A stretch of 64,000 nucleotides of DNA from assembly GCA_963762575.1 (NCBI GenBank), contig CAVXLL010000013.1, positions 372,001 to 436,000 of the forward strand, given 5' to 3'. How positions within the stretch are numbered: the stretch's first letter is position 1; each line of letters starts with the position of its first letter. Of the stretch, positions 1 to 8,646 are shown piece after piece. The stretch is from AP-15 sp963762575. GTDB taxonomy: Bacteria; Pseudomonadota; Alphaproteobacteria; ATCC43930; CGMCC-115725. Below the pieces are notes generated by a model. It saw only the letters and a list, made by a program, of their open reading frames with translations, did no database searches and was not told where the DNA came from. The position numbers and the translations under genes are program-made.

Positions 1-356
1 TAGGAGCTCGGATCGAGCTGGGCCAGGAGCTCGCCTTTCTTGACAGACTGGCCATCCTTGAAGTCGATGCTGACGATCGGTTCTGTGATCATGCTGCGGA
101 CCGTCGCCGAGTTCAGCGCCGTGACATAGCCAATCCCGGTCACCACGATCGGAAAATTTTGTTTCTGGACCGTGGTCGCAATGACGGGGATGGAGGACGG
201 CGGCTCCGGCTTGGCTGCAGTGGGGCCGTGCGCGAAGTGCTGCCATCCCAGATACCCCCCGGAGGCGACTACGAGCATTACGAAGCCGCCAAGCAGAGGA
301 AAACGTCGCCCGCTCTTGACGGCGGGTTTCTCGGAAGCAACCAATGGCGCGGCCAT
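1..356 (-). CDS. RND efflux periplasmic adaptor (HlyD/MdtA type), N-terminal part
   Basis: The reverse strand from an ATG at 356 encodes a short cytoplasmic tail, one hydrophobic signal/anchor segment (about residues 18-36), a Pro-rich linker, then the start of a membrane-fusion barrel with the phrases VVTGIGYVTALN and DFKDGQSVKKGELLAQLDP, typical of the lipoyl-like domain of MdtA-type adaptors. Such proteins bridge an inner-membrane RND pump and an outer-membrane channel. The gene runs off the left edge, so only about 118 residues are seen and the partner pump cannot be identified. It is distinct from the efflux operon at 8.6-14.7 kb. The start is chosen because an upstream in-phase extension is closed and the signal anchor follows directly. 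Confidence 0.85.
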   Translation of the reverse strand, partial: MAAPLVASEKPAVKSGRRFPLLGGFVMLVVASGGYLGWQHFAHGPTAAKPEPPSSIPVIATTVQKQNFPIVVTGIGYVTALNSATVRSMITEPIVSIDFKDGQSVKKGELLAQLDPSS

Positions 357-1232
357 CGGATCTTAATCCCTCATCGGTTGCGGTTTAGCTGAGACTGCAG
401 TCCCGCGTTGCACCGAGATCTCCAGCTTTTGCTCGTTCATTTCTGGCAGAATTAGACCGGTAGTGGGCTCAATCCGAGTAAGATCCGGTAAAAATTTGTA
501 ACGCATCTCGGTAATTTTCGACAATGGGTTGGGTCGGCGTTCCTCCGCAGTGCATTTGTTCGAAGCAGTGGCCCCCCTTGCGAATAAGCACCTCTAGTCA
601 GGCGACACAACTTGCGAGCCCGACTATTTCCACCATTTTACCACGATTTACTCAAGTTCAATGCAACCAACTGCCTGCGGTGTAAGTAACAGCCAGACTT
701 GGTATTTTTTTGGCAGGGCCAGCGCAATCGGCCCAGACGGTTGACATCCGGTCGCCAGGCCATTTTCGGAGGTCACCCGGACGATCGCATCGGCCATCCC
801 GCCAAGGCTGCTCATGCCACCGCGAGCGCGCGGTATTGAACGAGCGCCCGGAACGCACTAGATTATAATGGTTCTAAATGGCATAAGCTTGGGAGCTAGC
901 GTGGATTGGAAGATCCAACTGACGACCGAGGCCGGCATCCCGGTCGGCGGCAACCAAAGGAGCCTGACCGCCAGCCCGCGCGGTCCAGCCTGCTGGGTGC
1001 CTAGCACCTATTCATCGTGCCGACCATGAACCAGAACCTTAGCCGGATAGAGATATGATATCTAAATCAATCCTCTCGCGACCGCTGGGCGCATGCTTCG
1101 ACACTAAGTGGAGAACTCATGACGCTCGGCGAAATTGCGGGCCTGAGTGTGGTGCTCGGGGCTTGCAACCAGGGAAATTCCCGTCCGCATCTATGGACGA
1201 GGTAATCAACGCAGCAGAGAGTGGAGAGAGAC
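357..1232. other. Intergenic stretch upstream of katG without a convincing gene
   Basis: About 880 bases between the adaptor start and katG. I find no ORF with family resemblance. Two short AT-richer patches stand out: one around 862-880 and the palindrome at 1051-1063 listed separately. A 53-codon ORF from the ATG at 868 is present but unsupported. Confidence 0.5.
1051..1063. promoter_or_regulatory. Perfect 13-base palindrome upstream of katG, candidate regulator site
   Basis: AGATATGATATCT is a perfect inverted repeat about 170 bases before the katG start and sits in a locally AT-rich patch. The preceding ATAG and the ATAT seven bases later resemble half of the loosely defined OxyR pattern (ATAG-N7-CTAT), which would suit a peroxide-induced katG. 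This is inference from one site; a Fur/Irr-type role is equally possible. Confidence 0.3.
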
Positions 1233-3443
1233 ATGGACGGGAATGATGTCGCAAACGCCGGCAAGTGCCCAGTAATGCATGGTGTTCGCCCCCACGAGCC
1301 TTTCAGGGGCAGGTCGAACCGGGACTGGTGGCCGAACCAGTTGAACCTCAAAATTCTGGAACAGAATTCTCCCTTGTCCAATCCCATGGGCAAGGATTTC
1401 AACTACGCCGAGGAGTTCAACAGGCTCGACTTCCAGGTCCTGAAGAAGGACCTCTATGCGCTGATGACCGACTCGCAAGAGTGGTGGCCGGCCGACTTTG
1501 GACATTACGGCCCGCTCTTCATCCGGATGGCGTGGCACAGCGCGGGCACCTACCGCACCGGCGACGGCCGCGGCGGCGCGGGCTCGGGTACGCAGCGCTT
1601 TGCGCCGCTCAACAGCTGGCCGGACAACGTGCTCCTCGACCGGGCGCGCCGGCTGCTGTGGCCGATCAAGCAGAAGTACGGCAAGCAGATCTCATGGGCC
1701 GACCTGATGATCCTCGCGGGCAACTGCGCGCTGGAGTCGATGGGCTTCGAGACATTCGGCTTTGGCGGCGGGCGCGAGGATGTCTGGGAGCCCGAAGAGG
1801 ACATCTACTGGGGCCCCGAAGGCAAGTGGCTGGCCGACGAGCGCTACAGCGGCGACCGTGATCTCCAGAATCCTCTCGCCGCTGTGCAGATGGGTCTGAT
1901 TTACGTGAATCCGGAAGGGCCGAACGGCAATCCGGATCCGATCGCTGCGGCGCGTGACATCCGCGAGACGTTCAAGCGCATGGCCATGAACGACGAGGAG
2001 ACCGTCGCGCTCATCGCCGGCGGCCACACGTTCGGCAAGACCCACGGCGCTGCCGATCCCAGCAAGTATGTCGGCCCCGAGCCCGAAGGCGCCTCCATCG
2101 AGGAGCAAGGGCTCGGCTGGAAGAACACCTATGGCGGCGGCAAAGGCGATGACGCGATCGGAAGCGGCTTGGAAGTCGTCTGGACTCAGACGCCAACGAA
2201 ATGGAGCAACAACTTCTTCTCGAACCTGTTCGGCTACGAATGGGAACTGACCAAGAGCCCGGCCGGTGCCTATCAGTGGAAACCCAAGGGCGACGCGGGT
2301 GCCGGTACCATGCCGGATCCGCACGACCCATCAAAGCGTCGTGGGCCCTCCATGCTGACCACCGACCTCGCGTTGCGCGTCGACCCTCTCTACGAAAAGA
2401 TCTCGAGACGCTTTTACGAGAATCCGGATCAGCTCGCAGACGCGTTCGCCCGGGCGTGGTTCAAGCTGGTGCATCGCGACATGGGGCCGCGCGCGCGCTA
2501 TCTCGGCCCGGAAATCCCTGCGGAGGAGTTGCTCTGGCAGGACCCCGTCCCGGCCGTTACTCATGAACCGATTGACGAGCAGGACATTCGCGCACTCAAG
2601 GGCAAAATCCTCGCATCGGGTCTTTCGATCTCCCAATTGGTCTCGACCGCTTGGGCGTCGGCGGCAACTTTCCGCGACTCCGACAAGCGCGGTGGGGCAA
2701 ACGGGGCGCGCATCCGCCTCGCGCCGCAAAAGAATTGGGAGGTCAACCAGCCCGCTCAACTGGCGAACGTGCTTGAAACTCTCGAGGGAATCCAGAAGGA
2801 GTTCAACGTCGCACAGACCGGAGGGAAGAAAGTCTCGCTCGCCGATCTGATCGTCCTCGGTGGCTGCGCCGCCGTCGAAGAGGCCGCGAAGAAGGCCGGA
2901 CATGACGTCCAGGTTACCTTCACGCCGGGCCGCACGGATGCGTCGCAGGATCAGACCGACATCGAGTCCTTCGCGGTGCTCGAACCGGCCGCGGACGGGT
3001 TCCGCAACTACCTCAAGACCGCATACACCTCGCCCGAAGAGATGCTAGTCGATCGGGCGCAACTCCTGACGTTGACCGCCCCTGAGATGACGGTTCTCGT
3101 CGGCGGTATGCGCGCGCTGAATGCTAACTTCGGACAGTCGCAGCACGGCGTCTTCACGAAGCGCCCAGAGACGCTCACCAACGACTTCTTCGTGAACCTG
3201 CTCGACATGCGCACCGAGTGGAAGGCGACCTCGGAAGCCAAAGATGTGTTTGAGGGCCACGACCGCGCGACCGGCGAGCTGAAGTGGACCGGCACCCGCG
3301 TCGACCTCATCTTCGGTTCGCACTCCCAGCTCCGAGCGCTCGCGGAAGTCTATGCCTCTGACGACTCGCAAGAGAAGTTTGTGCGCGACTTCGCGGCTGC
3401 TTGGAACAAGGTGATGAACCTGGATCGCTTTGACCTCGCCTGA
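1233..3443 (+). CDS. katG: Catalase-peroxidase KatG
   Basis: Bifunctional haem enzyme that destroys hydrogen peroxide by catalase and peroxidase reactions. The 736-residue product has the two-domain KatG layout. The distal pocket phrase RMAWHSAGTYR supplies Arg98, Trp101 and His102. Tyr224 in LIYVNPEGPNG and Met250 have the spacing of the Met-Tyr-Trp crosslink needed for catalase activity. The proximal haem ligand is His265 in AGGHTFGKTHG. I chose the ATG at 1233 because GGAGAGAG lies just upstream and translation then begins MDGNDVANAGKCP; an upstream in-frame GTG at 1221 would add four residues and remove that spacing. The frame is unbroken. A strong hairpin follows the stop. It stands alone, with frame-broken hemA downstream on the same strand. 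Confidence 0.97.
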   Translation: MDGNDVANAGKCPVMHGVRPHEPFRGRSNRDWWPNQLNLKILEQNSPLSNPMGKDFNYAEEFNRLDFQVLKKDLYALMTDSQEWWPADFGHYGPLFIRMAWHSAGTYRTGDGRGGAGSGTQRFAPLNSWPDNVLLDRARRLLWPIKQKYGKQISWADLMILAGNCALESMGFETFGFGGGREDVWEPEEDIYWGPEGKWLADERYSGDRDLQNPLAAVQMGLIYVNPEGPNGNPDPIAAARDIRETFKRMAMNDEETVALIAGGHTFGKTHGAADPSKYVGPEPEGASIEEQGLGWKNTYGGGKGDDAIGSGLEVVWTQTPTKWSNNFFSNLFGYEWELTKSPAGAYQWKPKGDAGAGTMPDPHDPSKRRGPSMLTTDLALRVDPLYEKISRRFYENPDQLADAFARAWFKLVHRDMGPRARYLGPEIPAEELLWQDPVPAVTHEPIDEQDIRALKGKILASGLSISQLVSTAWASAATFRDSDKRGGANGARIRLAPQKNWEVNQPAQLANVLETLEGIQKEFNVAQTGGKKVSLADLIVLGGCAAVEEAAKKAGHDVQVTFTPGRTDASQDQTDIESFAVLEPAADGFRNYLKTAYTSPEEMLVDRAQLLTLTAPEMTVLVGGMRALNANFGQSQHGVFTKRPETLTNDFFVNLLDMRTEWKATSEAKDVFEGHDRATGELKWTGTRVDLIFGSHSQLRALAEVYASDDSQEKFVRDFAAAWNKVMNLDRFDLA

Positions 3444-3458
3444 TTTTCCACGAAAAAA

Positions 3459-3497
3459 GCGGTCGGACGCAGCTGAGGCCCAGCTGCGTCCGACCGC
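3459..3497 (+). terminator. Strong hairpin after katG
   Basis: A perfect 17-base stem (3459-3475 with 3481-3497) and a 5-base loop lie 15 bases after the katG stop. There is no T tract on the katG side; six A residues precede the stem, so a U tract would exist only for a transcript coming from the right. It may terminate katG weakly or separate it from hemA. Confidence 0.6.
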
Positions 3498-3525
3498 CGA
3501 GGCCGAGCGATGATAAGGAAGTATA

Positions 3526-4735
3526 ATGGACTACGAGGCCCTTTTTCCGACAACAGCTCGGTGACTTGCGGCGCGAGGGACGCTATCGCGTCTTTGCCGA
3601 TCTCGAACGCCGGGCCGGGCATTTCCCGCGGGCGATGCACTACCGCGGCAACAGGTGCCGCGAGGTGACGGTATGGTGCGGCAACGATTATCTCGGCATG
3701 GGTCAGCACCCGGCGGTGCTGACGGCAATGCATGCGGCAATCGACCGTTGCGGCGCCGGCGCCGGCGGCACCCGCAACATCTCCGGCACCAACTACTACC
3801 ACGTCATGCTGGAGCGCGAGCTGGCCGATCTGCACGGCACCGAAGCCGCTTTGCTGTTCAATTCCGGCTACATGTCGAACTGGGCGACCTTGAGCACGCT
3901 CGCGGCGCGACTGCCGGGCTGCGTCGTGCTGTCCGATGAACTGAACCACGCCTCGATGATCGAGGGCATCCGGCACAGCCGGGCGGCAAAGCAGACCTTC
4001 GCGCACAACGACCCCGCCGACCTCGACCGCAAGCTGGCCGCGCTCGATCCCGCCGCGCCGAAACTCGTCGCGTTCGAATCGGTCTATTCGATGGACGGCG
4101 ACATCGCGCCGCTCGCCGAAATGTGCGACATCGCCGAGGCGCACGGCGCGATGACCTATCTCGACGAGGTGCATGCGGTCGGGCTTTACGGGCCGCGCGG
4201 CGGCGGCATTGCCGAGCGCGACGGTGTGGCCCACCGACTGACGGTCATCGAGGGAACTTTGGCGAAAGCCTTCGGCGTGGTCGGCGGCTATATCGCCGGC
4301 TCGGCGGCGCTGTGCAATTTTGTGCGCAGCTTCGCCTCCGGCTTCATCTTCACGTCGGCATTGCCGCCGGCAGTGGCGGCAGCCGCCCTGGCCAGCATCC
4401 GCCATCTGAAGAGCAGCTCCCCGAACGCCGCCAGTTGCACGAGCACGTCAGGCTGCTGCGCCGCCGGCTCGATGCCGCCCAACTCCCGCACCGGGACAAC
4501 CCGAGCCATATCGTGCCGGTCATGGTCGGCGACCCGGTGTTGTGCCAGCACATCACCGACCGGCTGCTGGACGAGTTCCAAATCCATGTGCAGCCGATCA
4601 ACTACCCAACCGCCGCGCGGCACCGAGCGGCTGCGCCTGACCCCCTCGCCCCTGCACAGCGAGGCCGAGATCGACCATCTGGTCCGAGCGCTCGCGATCA
4701 TCTGGTCGGAACGCGATCTGCGCTGCGCCGCGTAA
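3526..4735 (+). pseudogene. hemA: 5-aminolevulinate synthase (hemA/ALAS), three frame breaks
   Basis: ALAS condenses glycine and succinyl-CoA to 5-aminolevulinate with PLP, the first step of haem synthesis in alphaproteobacteria. The text matches ALAS along its length: FADLERRAGHFPRA, VWCGNDYLGMG, GGTRNISGTN, LNHASMIEGIR, the Asp motif YLDEVHAVGLYG, and a GTLAKAFGVVGGY segment containing the PLP lysine. The frame breaks soon after MDYEALF (an extra T in a run at 3541-3545), near 4410-4420 in a C run, and again near 4612, which restores the original phase for the LTPSPLHSEAEI tail. The ATG at 3526 follows AAGGA. The three breaks sit in homopolymer or GC runs, so sequence error is as likely as decay. 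ALAS is normally essential unless another copy exists; a stub of a second copy is at 7592. Confidence 0.85.
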
Positions 4736-5135
4736 TCTGGAATCCGAGAAACGCGCGAGGCGTGCGACCGGCCTCGTCCATTCGTTATGGGACTTGATGG
4801 AAATGCTATGGTGCGGACTATTTTGGAGCTCGCCCATCGGCGTTCGCTGCCTCTTGCCTCACTGGAGGAACTGCGGTGGCAGCGCTCGCGGCATTCAGTT
4901 GCTCGACGCTGCGGCGTGAACACGGCCACCGCCGGTGTCTGACGAGTTGAGGCTCGACGGCGCTCTGTTACAGACAGACACAAAAGTTTACCATAAACGT
5001 CTCGCGTGGGTCCGCGGGGTGCGGCACTCTGTACCTTAAATTAATAAATTAACGAAAATTCACGGTATCCGGGCGCCGAGCGGATCGCCTGAAATCAGCA
5101 CATCCCTTGGATCAAGCCCGACGGAGGGAACACCG
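4736..5135. other. Gap between hemA and the cytochrome peroxidase gene
   Basis: About 400 bases with no supported gene. The stretch around 5030-5060 is notably AT-rich compared with its surroundings and is the likeliest place for the promoter of the downstream cytochrome gene. A purine-rich GGAGGGAA sits at 5122-5129, about six bases before the downstream ATG. Confidence 0.45.
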
Positions 5136-7023
5136 ATGCGCCGAGACTCTGGAACTCTCGTAAAAGCAGCTTTCGCGACGGCGCTGGGGATCTTGTGCGT
5201 TCCCCACCCCGCGTCCGCTCAGTCCGAGTTCCAGCCGGATATACCTGTCCCACCCTATAACCCGTATCCGCCGCTGCCTGGCTACACGCCGCCCAACAAT
5301 TCTCCCGCCTGATATACAGCCTGAGCTATACAGGGTTCGACGTGAGGTCAATACGATCTTCGGTCGCTACTTCGCCGAGTGGCAAGCATTGACGCCAACG
5401 CCCACTTATATGGGCAACCCGCCAATACTTGTTCCAAACGGATATGAGGCGCAACGGATATTAGGGGGCCTACTGAATTTCGACGAAACCATGTCGCCCT
5501 TCAATAACACGGCCTGCGCTTCCTGCCACATGCCGTATGCTGCGTTTAGTGGGCCGATCCCGTCCGTAAATCTGACGATGATCGCTTTCCCCGGTTCCTA
5601 TCGTTATCGGGCCGCCAAACGGACGGCGCAGCGATACACGTATTCACACACATTCCCCGTTCTCAACTTCAATACCGTACAGGGCCTGTTCTTCGGCGGA
5701 AACTTCTGGGATGGGCGGGCGACCGGAATGAAGCTGCAGGCTCCCGACGCCGAACAGGCGCAGGGTCCGCCGGTCGATCCTCTGGAAATGGGGAATCCTG
5801 ATGTCGCTTGCATCGCATGGAAGATATCCCAAGCGCCGTACCGGCCGCTCTTCGAGCTGGTGTGGGGCACGGATTTTGACATCCGTTGGCCCGCCAACAC
5901 TGCCGCGATCTGTGCCACCCCAAATGGAGCGACGCGGTTCAACGGGAGCGCCACGCCAATCGCCCTGAGTGCGACCGACCGCACCAAGGCAAGCAATATT
6001 TATGATCACTGGGCGCAGTCCGTTTCCTTCCTCGAACGCACACCGGACATCAGCCCTTTCAATTCTAAATTCGACTGGTCCCTGAATCCCAATTCGGGGG
6101 TGACGCTTACCGCGGACGAGATGGCTGGTTTCCAGCTGTTCAACGGCAAAGGAAACTGCAATTCATGCCACGTTGACGGCAGATCTACCCTCCTGACGCC
6201 GGGCCAGACCGATACCGGCAACACCGCCAGCGTCCAGCCTCTGTTCACCTGCCACGGCTTTGCCAACGAAGGCCTGCCGCTCAATCCCAGGATCAGTTTG
6301 TTCTATGAGAGCACGCCGGATCGGTTCGGGTTTACGCCCAATCCCGACGGGTTCGGATACAGAGATTTGTTGCTCGGCAATTTCCTCAGGAGCGGCCCGC
6401 AATCCTTCCCCGATCCCAACCAGCCGGAGTGGCTGGCGCAGGCGACGACGACGGACGGTCAAGCGCAGGTGATGACGGCCCGCGATGTGGCGATGACACC
6501 ACCGCAGTGCCCGACGACCGAGGCCGGCCAGCTCGACGCGAACGGGAGCCCGGTGGGGTTCTTCCAGAAAGGGTTCTTCCACAACGGCTACATCAAGAGC
6601 CTGAAGCAACTCGTCCATTTCTACAACACGCGCGATGCGTTTCCGATTGGATTTGGATACCCCGTCACGTCAGGACACTGCCCGCCGGGAACCGTCGAGA
6701 GGGTCAGTTGCTGGCCGCAGCCCGAGGTCCCGAACAACATCGACATGACGACCGGCAACCTCGGCTTGACGGATACGGAGGAGAACCAGATTGTAGCGTT
6801 CATGCAAACGCTGACGGACGGTTACAACCCGGCCAATCCCAGCGTCAGCACCTATAAGAACATCGATACCTTCACGGGTCAGTGCTCGCCCCCCGTACCC
6901 GGTGAGACTGCATCGAACCAAGGTAATTCGTCCCTCATCCCGACCTGGAGTTTTACGCAATATCCGTGCGCGTCGGACATCTGCGGCGTCGCGCCGCTTC
7001 CGGGGCCCTTGCCGATCCCATAG
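5136..7023 (+). CDS. Secreted di-heme cytochrome c peroxidase family protein, one frameshift
   Basis: From the ATG at 5136 (good Shine-Dalgarno) the protein starts with a Sec signal peptide ending near HPASAQS and a Pro-rich linker, then a stop. Removing one base near 5305-5311 joins this to a frame reading DIQPELYRVRREVN and on to 7023. The long part has two c-type haem motifs, CASCH (about 5518-5532) and CNSCH (about 6160-6172), and later His and Met-rich segments, as in the MauG/CcpA di-heme peroxidase family, which acts in the periplasm on peroxide or protein substrates. Length after repair is about 628 residues, longer than classical CcpA. Exact substrate is unknown. The single extra base resembles many others in this window. 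Confidence 0.8.
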
Positions 7024-7038
7024 GGCCGGAAACAATGT

Positions 7039-7062
7039 ATGGGGGCCGCGCGCGGCCCCCAT
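7039..7062 (+). terminator. GC-rich palindrome after the cytochrome peroxidase gene
   Basis: A 24-base perfect palindrome centred on CCGCGCGCGG lies 16 bases after the stop at 7023. It would form a stable stem in RNA and is a plausible transcription end, though no U tract follows. Confidence 0.5.
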
Positions 7063-7109
7063 GTTCCTTCCTCGATTTTCCAACGGAACAGCTATCGCGG
7101 GTCTGTTCG

Positions 7110-7569
7110 ATGAATAGACTGCTCGTGAAACTGGCGATCACTGCCGCGGTCGGTAACCTCTTCTCCGCCAACCCAACCACCGCTCAAAATCCTCCGCCGG
7201 CGCCGAAAGCCTCGCATGTCGAGATCACTAAGGGGCCGGAGCTCGAATTCGGCTAACTCCTGGCTGGCGATTGTCCGGTGGACCACCAACAACCCTGGCG
7301 GGGACGACGATCATTTCGCGGTCGTGCACTATGGTACGGACCCCAAGGACCTCAGCCAGACGGCGAAAAATCACATCCGCCTCAACCAGGGCCATCCGGA
7401 AACGATTTTCCGAGCGCGCCTCGATCATCTGGAGCCGGAGACGACCTATTACTACACAGTGACGTCGATGGGGTACGATGGGCAGAGCGATGGAGTACAG
7501 AGCCCGGTCAACCACTTCACCACACCCGCACCCGGCGAGGTAATCAATAATTACCCGCAGCCAAAGTAA
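7110..7569 (+). CDS. Small secreted fibronectin-III-like protein, one frameshift
   Basis: The ATG at 7110 gives a signal peptide (MNRLLVKLAITAAVG, cleavage near PTTAQ) and then VEITKGPELE before a premature stop. Deleting one T near 7248 joins it to SANSWLAIVRWTTNNPGGD and the rest. The mature part of about 120 residues ends with DHLEPETTYYYTVTSMG, the typical tyrosine-corner text of fibronectin type III folds, as in the N-terminal domain of purple acid phosphatases. No catalytic domain follows, so it is a stand-alone binding domain of unknown ligand. It follows the cytochrome peroxidase gene by 86 bases in the same direction. Confidence 0.6.
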
Positions 7570-7591
7570 CGGCACCCAGCAGAGGGCCGCG

Positions 7592-7795
7592 ATGGATTAC
7601 GAACGCTTCTTCAGAAAGCGCTTCGACACGCTGCGTACCGAGGGGCGGTACCGCGTGTTCGCGGATCTCGAGCGGCGATGCGGGCGGTTTCCGCGGGTCG
7701 ACGGCCGTCTATCGGCCAGAATCCAGGCGAAATATCTAATCGTCGTCGGGGCGGTGCTCATCGCGCTCTCGATGTACGACTTGACCAATACCTAG
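7592..7795 (+). pseudogene. N-terminal stub of a second ALAS joined to a hydrophobic tail
   Basis: The first 35-37 residues (MDYERFFRKRF, then FADLERRCGRFPR) match the start of ALAS and the gene at 3526 residue for residue in many places, but the DNA differs throughout, so this comes from a diverged second hemA rather than a recent copy. After RFPRVDG the homology stops and about 30 unrelated residues follow, including one membrane-like segment (YLIVVGAVLIALSMY). A Shine-Dalgarno AGAGGG precedes the ATG. No PLP or active-site residues are present, so it cannot be a synthase. Confidence 0.7.
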
Positions 7796-7876
7796 GGAGA
7801 TCTCGGTTCTGGTTCTTCGCGCGCTCGCGGATGCTGCTCGGCGTCGCTCTAACATCGTCGCGTCTCCTACCATGAA

Positions 7877-7899
7877 AGAAACGATACCGTATCGTTTCT
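7877..7899. promoter_or_regulatory. Perfect inverted repeat, TetR-type operator copy 1
   Basis: Two 11-base arms around one central C; the core reads AAACGATACCGTATCGTTT. The same pattern, less perfect, occurs at 8250-8270 and 15371-15391 next to the tetR gene and its decayed twin. A one-base spacer makes an RNA hairpin unlikely, so a dimeric repressor site is the better reading. It lies just past the stop of the small minus-strand gene at 7902-8228. Confidence 0.65.
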
Positions 7900-7901
7900 A
7901 C

Positions 7902-8228
7902 CTAAGAATAGGTGACGCCGCCGGTCTGCGACACCGTGCCGGTCACTGGAACCGTTCGCCGGGCGGTGCCATAGCCAGGGTACCCGTAACCCCTGTGGCC
8001 ATAGCCGTAACCATAGTGCCCGCCGGCGACCCCCCGGTGAACTTCGCCACCGTGGAATTCCGCCGACCCCGCCGGCATTATATTCGCCGACGTGGAACCC
8101 ACCCCCGGGCGGCAGTGCGCGGGCGGAACCTGGCTGGCAAAGGAGCGCCGCGCCGAGCAATCCAGCTACGATGATCGCACAGGCCACCTCTTCCTGGGCC
8201 GGTCTTTGCTATTGCCTATTTCGCGCAT
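7902..8228 (-). pseudogene. Small secreted Gly/Tyr-rich protein, frame broken twice
   Basis: From the ATG at 8228 the text reads MREIGNSKDRPRK, then (after a one-base correction near 8190) a hydrophobic signal AIIVAGLLGAALL and QPGSARALPPGGG, and after a second correction near 8095 a tail rich in Gly and Tyr (HYGYGYGHRGYGYPGYG). It is a short exported protein of unknown function of the kind often encoded next to efflux genes. Its start lies 22 bases from the operator at 8250-8270, divergent from the decayed tetR start at 8354, so it was probably under the same repressor. A related start (MYEIGNSEARPRK) occurs at 15333. Confidence 0.5.
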
Positions 8229-8249
8229 TGCTGCCTTCTTCCAGTGATA

Positions 8250-8270
8250 AAAACAATACTGTTTCGTTCT
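8250..8270. promoter_or_regulatory. TetR-type operator copy 2, degenerate
   Basis: AAAACAATAC-T-GTTTCGTTCT matches the perfect repeat at 7877-7899 at 15 of 20 arm positions. It occupies the gap between the divergent small secreted gene (start 8228) and the tetR remnant (start 8354) and lies upstream of the efflux operon. Confidence 0.55.
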
Positions 8271-8353
8271 AATTAATCAGGCGCGGCGCAGGACTAAATC
8301 AAGGGGCATCGAGGGAGCATGCGAGCCGGTCAGGGCCAGGTCAAAGGGACGTC

Positions 8354-8437
8354 ATGGAGGAGAAAACGGCGATGAGAAAGCTCGGTAATTTCGTGCGCAC
8401 GCTGGCGGTGCCGCGGCGGCAGAACCCTGATCGCTGA
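8354..8437 (+). pseudogene. Remnant of a tetR gene start
   Basis: The 27-codon ORF MEEKTAMRKL... and the preceding 100 bases align with the promoter and start of the intact tetR at 15481: the shared run GACTAAATCAAGGGG, then GCCGGTCAG and GGGACGTC just before each start codon, and AGAAAGC soon after. The helix-turn-helix is missing. I read this as what remains of a regulator that once sat directly upstream of the efflux operon. Confidence 0.6.
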
Positions 8438-8646
8438 CCAGCGTGAAGGAGAAGCTGACTAATCTGATCCTTTTGGGGGAAAATCTCGATGCAAGAGTCA
8501 ACTCTTGCGCCCGAATTCTCGGCGGGCTACATCACTCATTCACCAAAATGGCTTGATAGCCGTTTTGGCCCCACCCGGGGGGGTGAATGTTGCTTTGCGG
8601 CTCCGCTCGCCGGAGATCATCTGGTTCCGGCCCAGTCAGGCCGGCC

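Noticed and set aside
868..1029. 53-codon ORF starting VLNGISLGASVDWKIQ, faintly like a transposase N-terminus
   Set aside because: Similarity rests on a few residues, there is no ribosome site, and nothing downstream continues the family.
3459..3497. Hairpin after katG as a riboswitch or small RNA
   Set aside because: A single perfect stem with a tiny loop fits a terminator; no other structure surrounds it.
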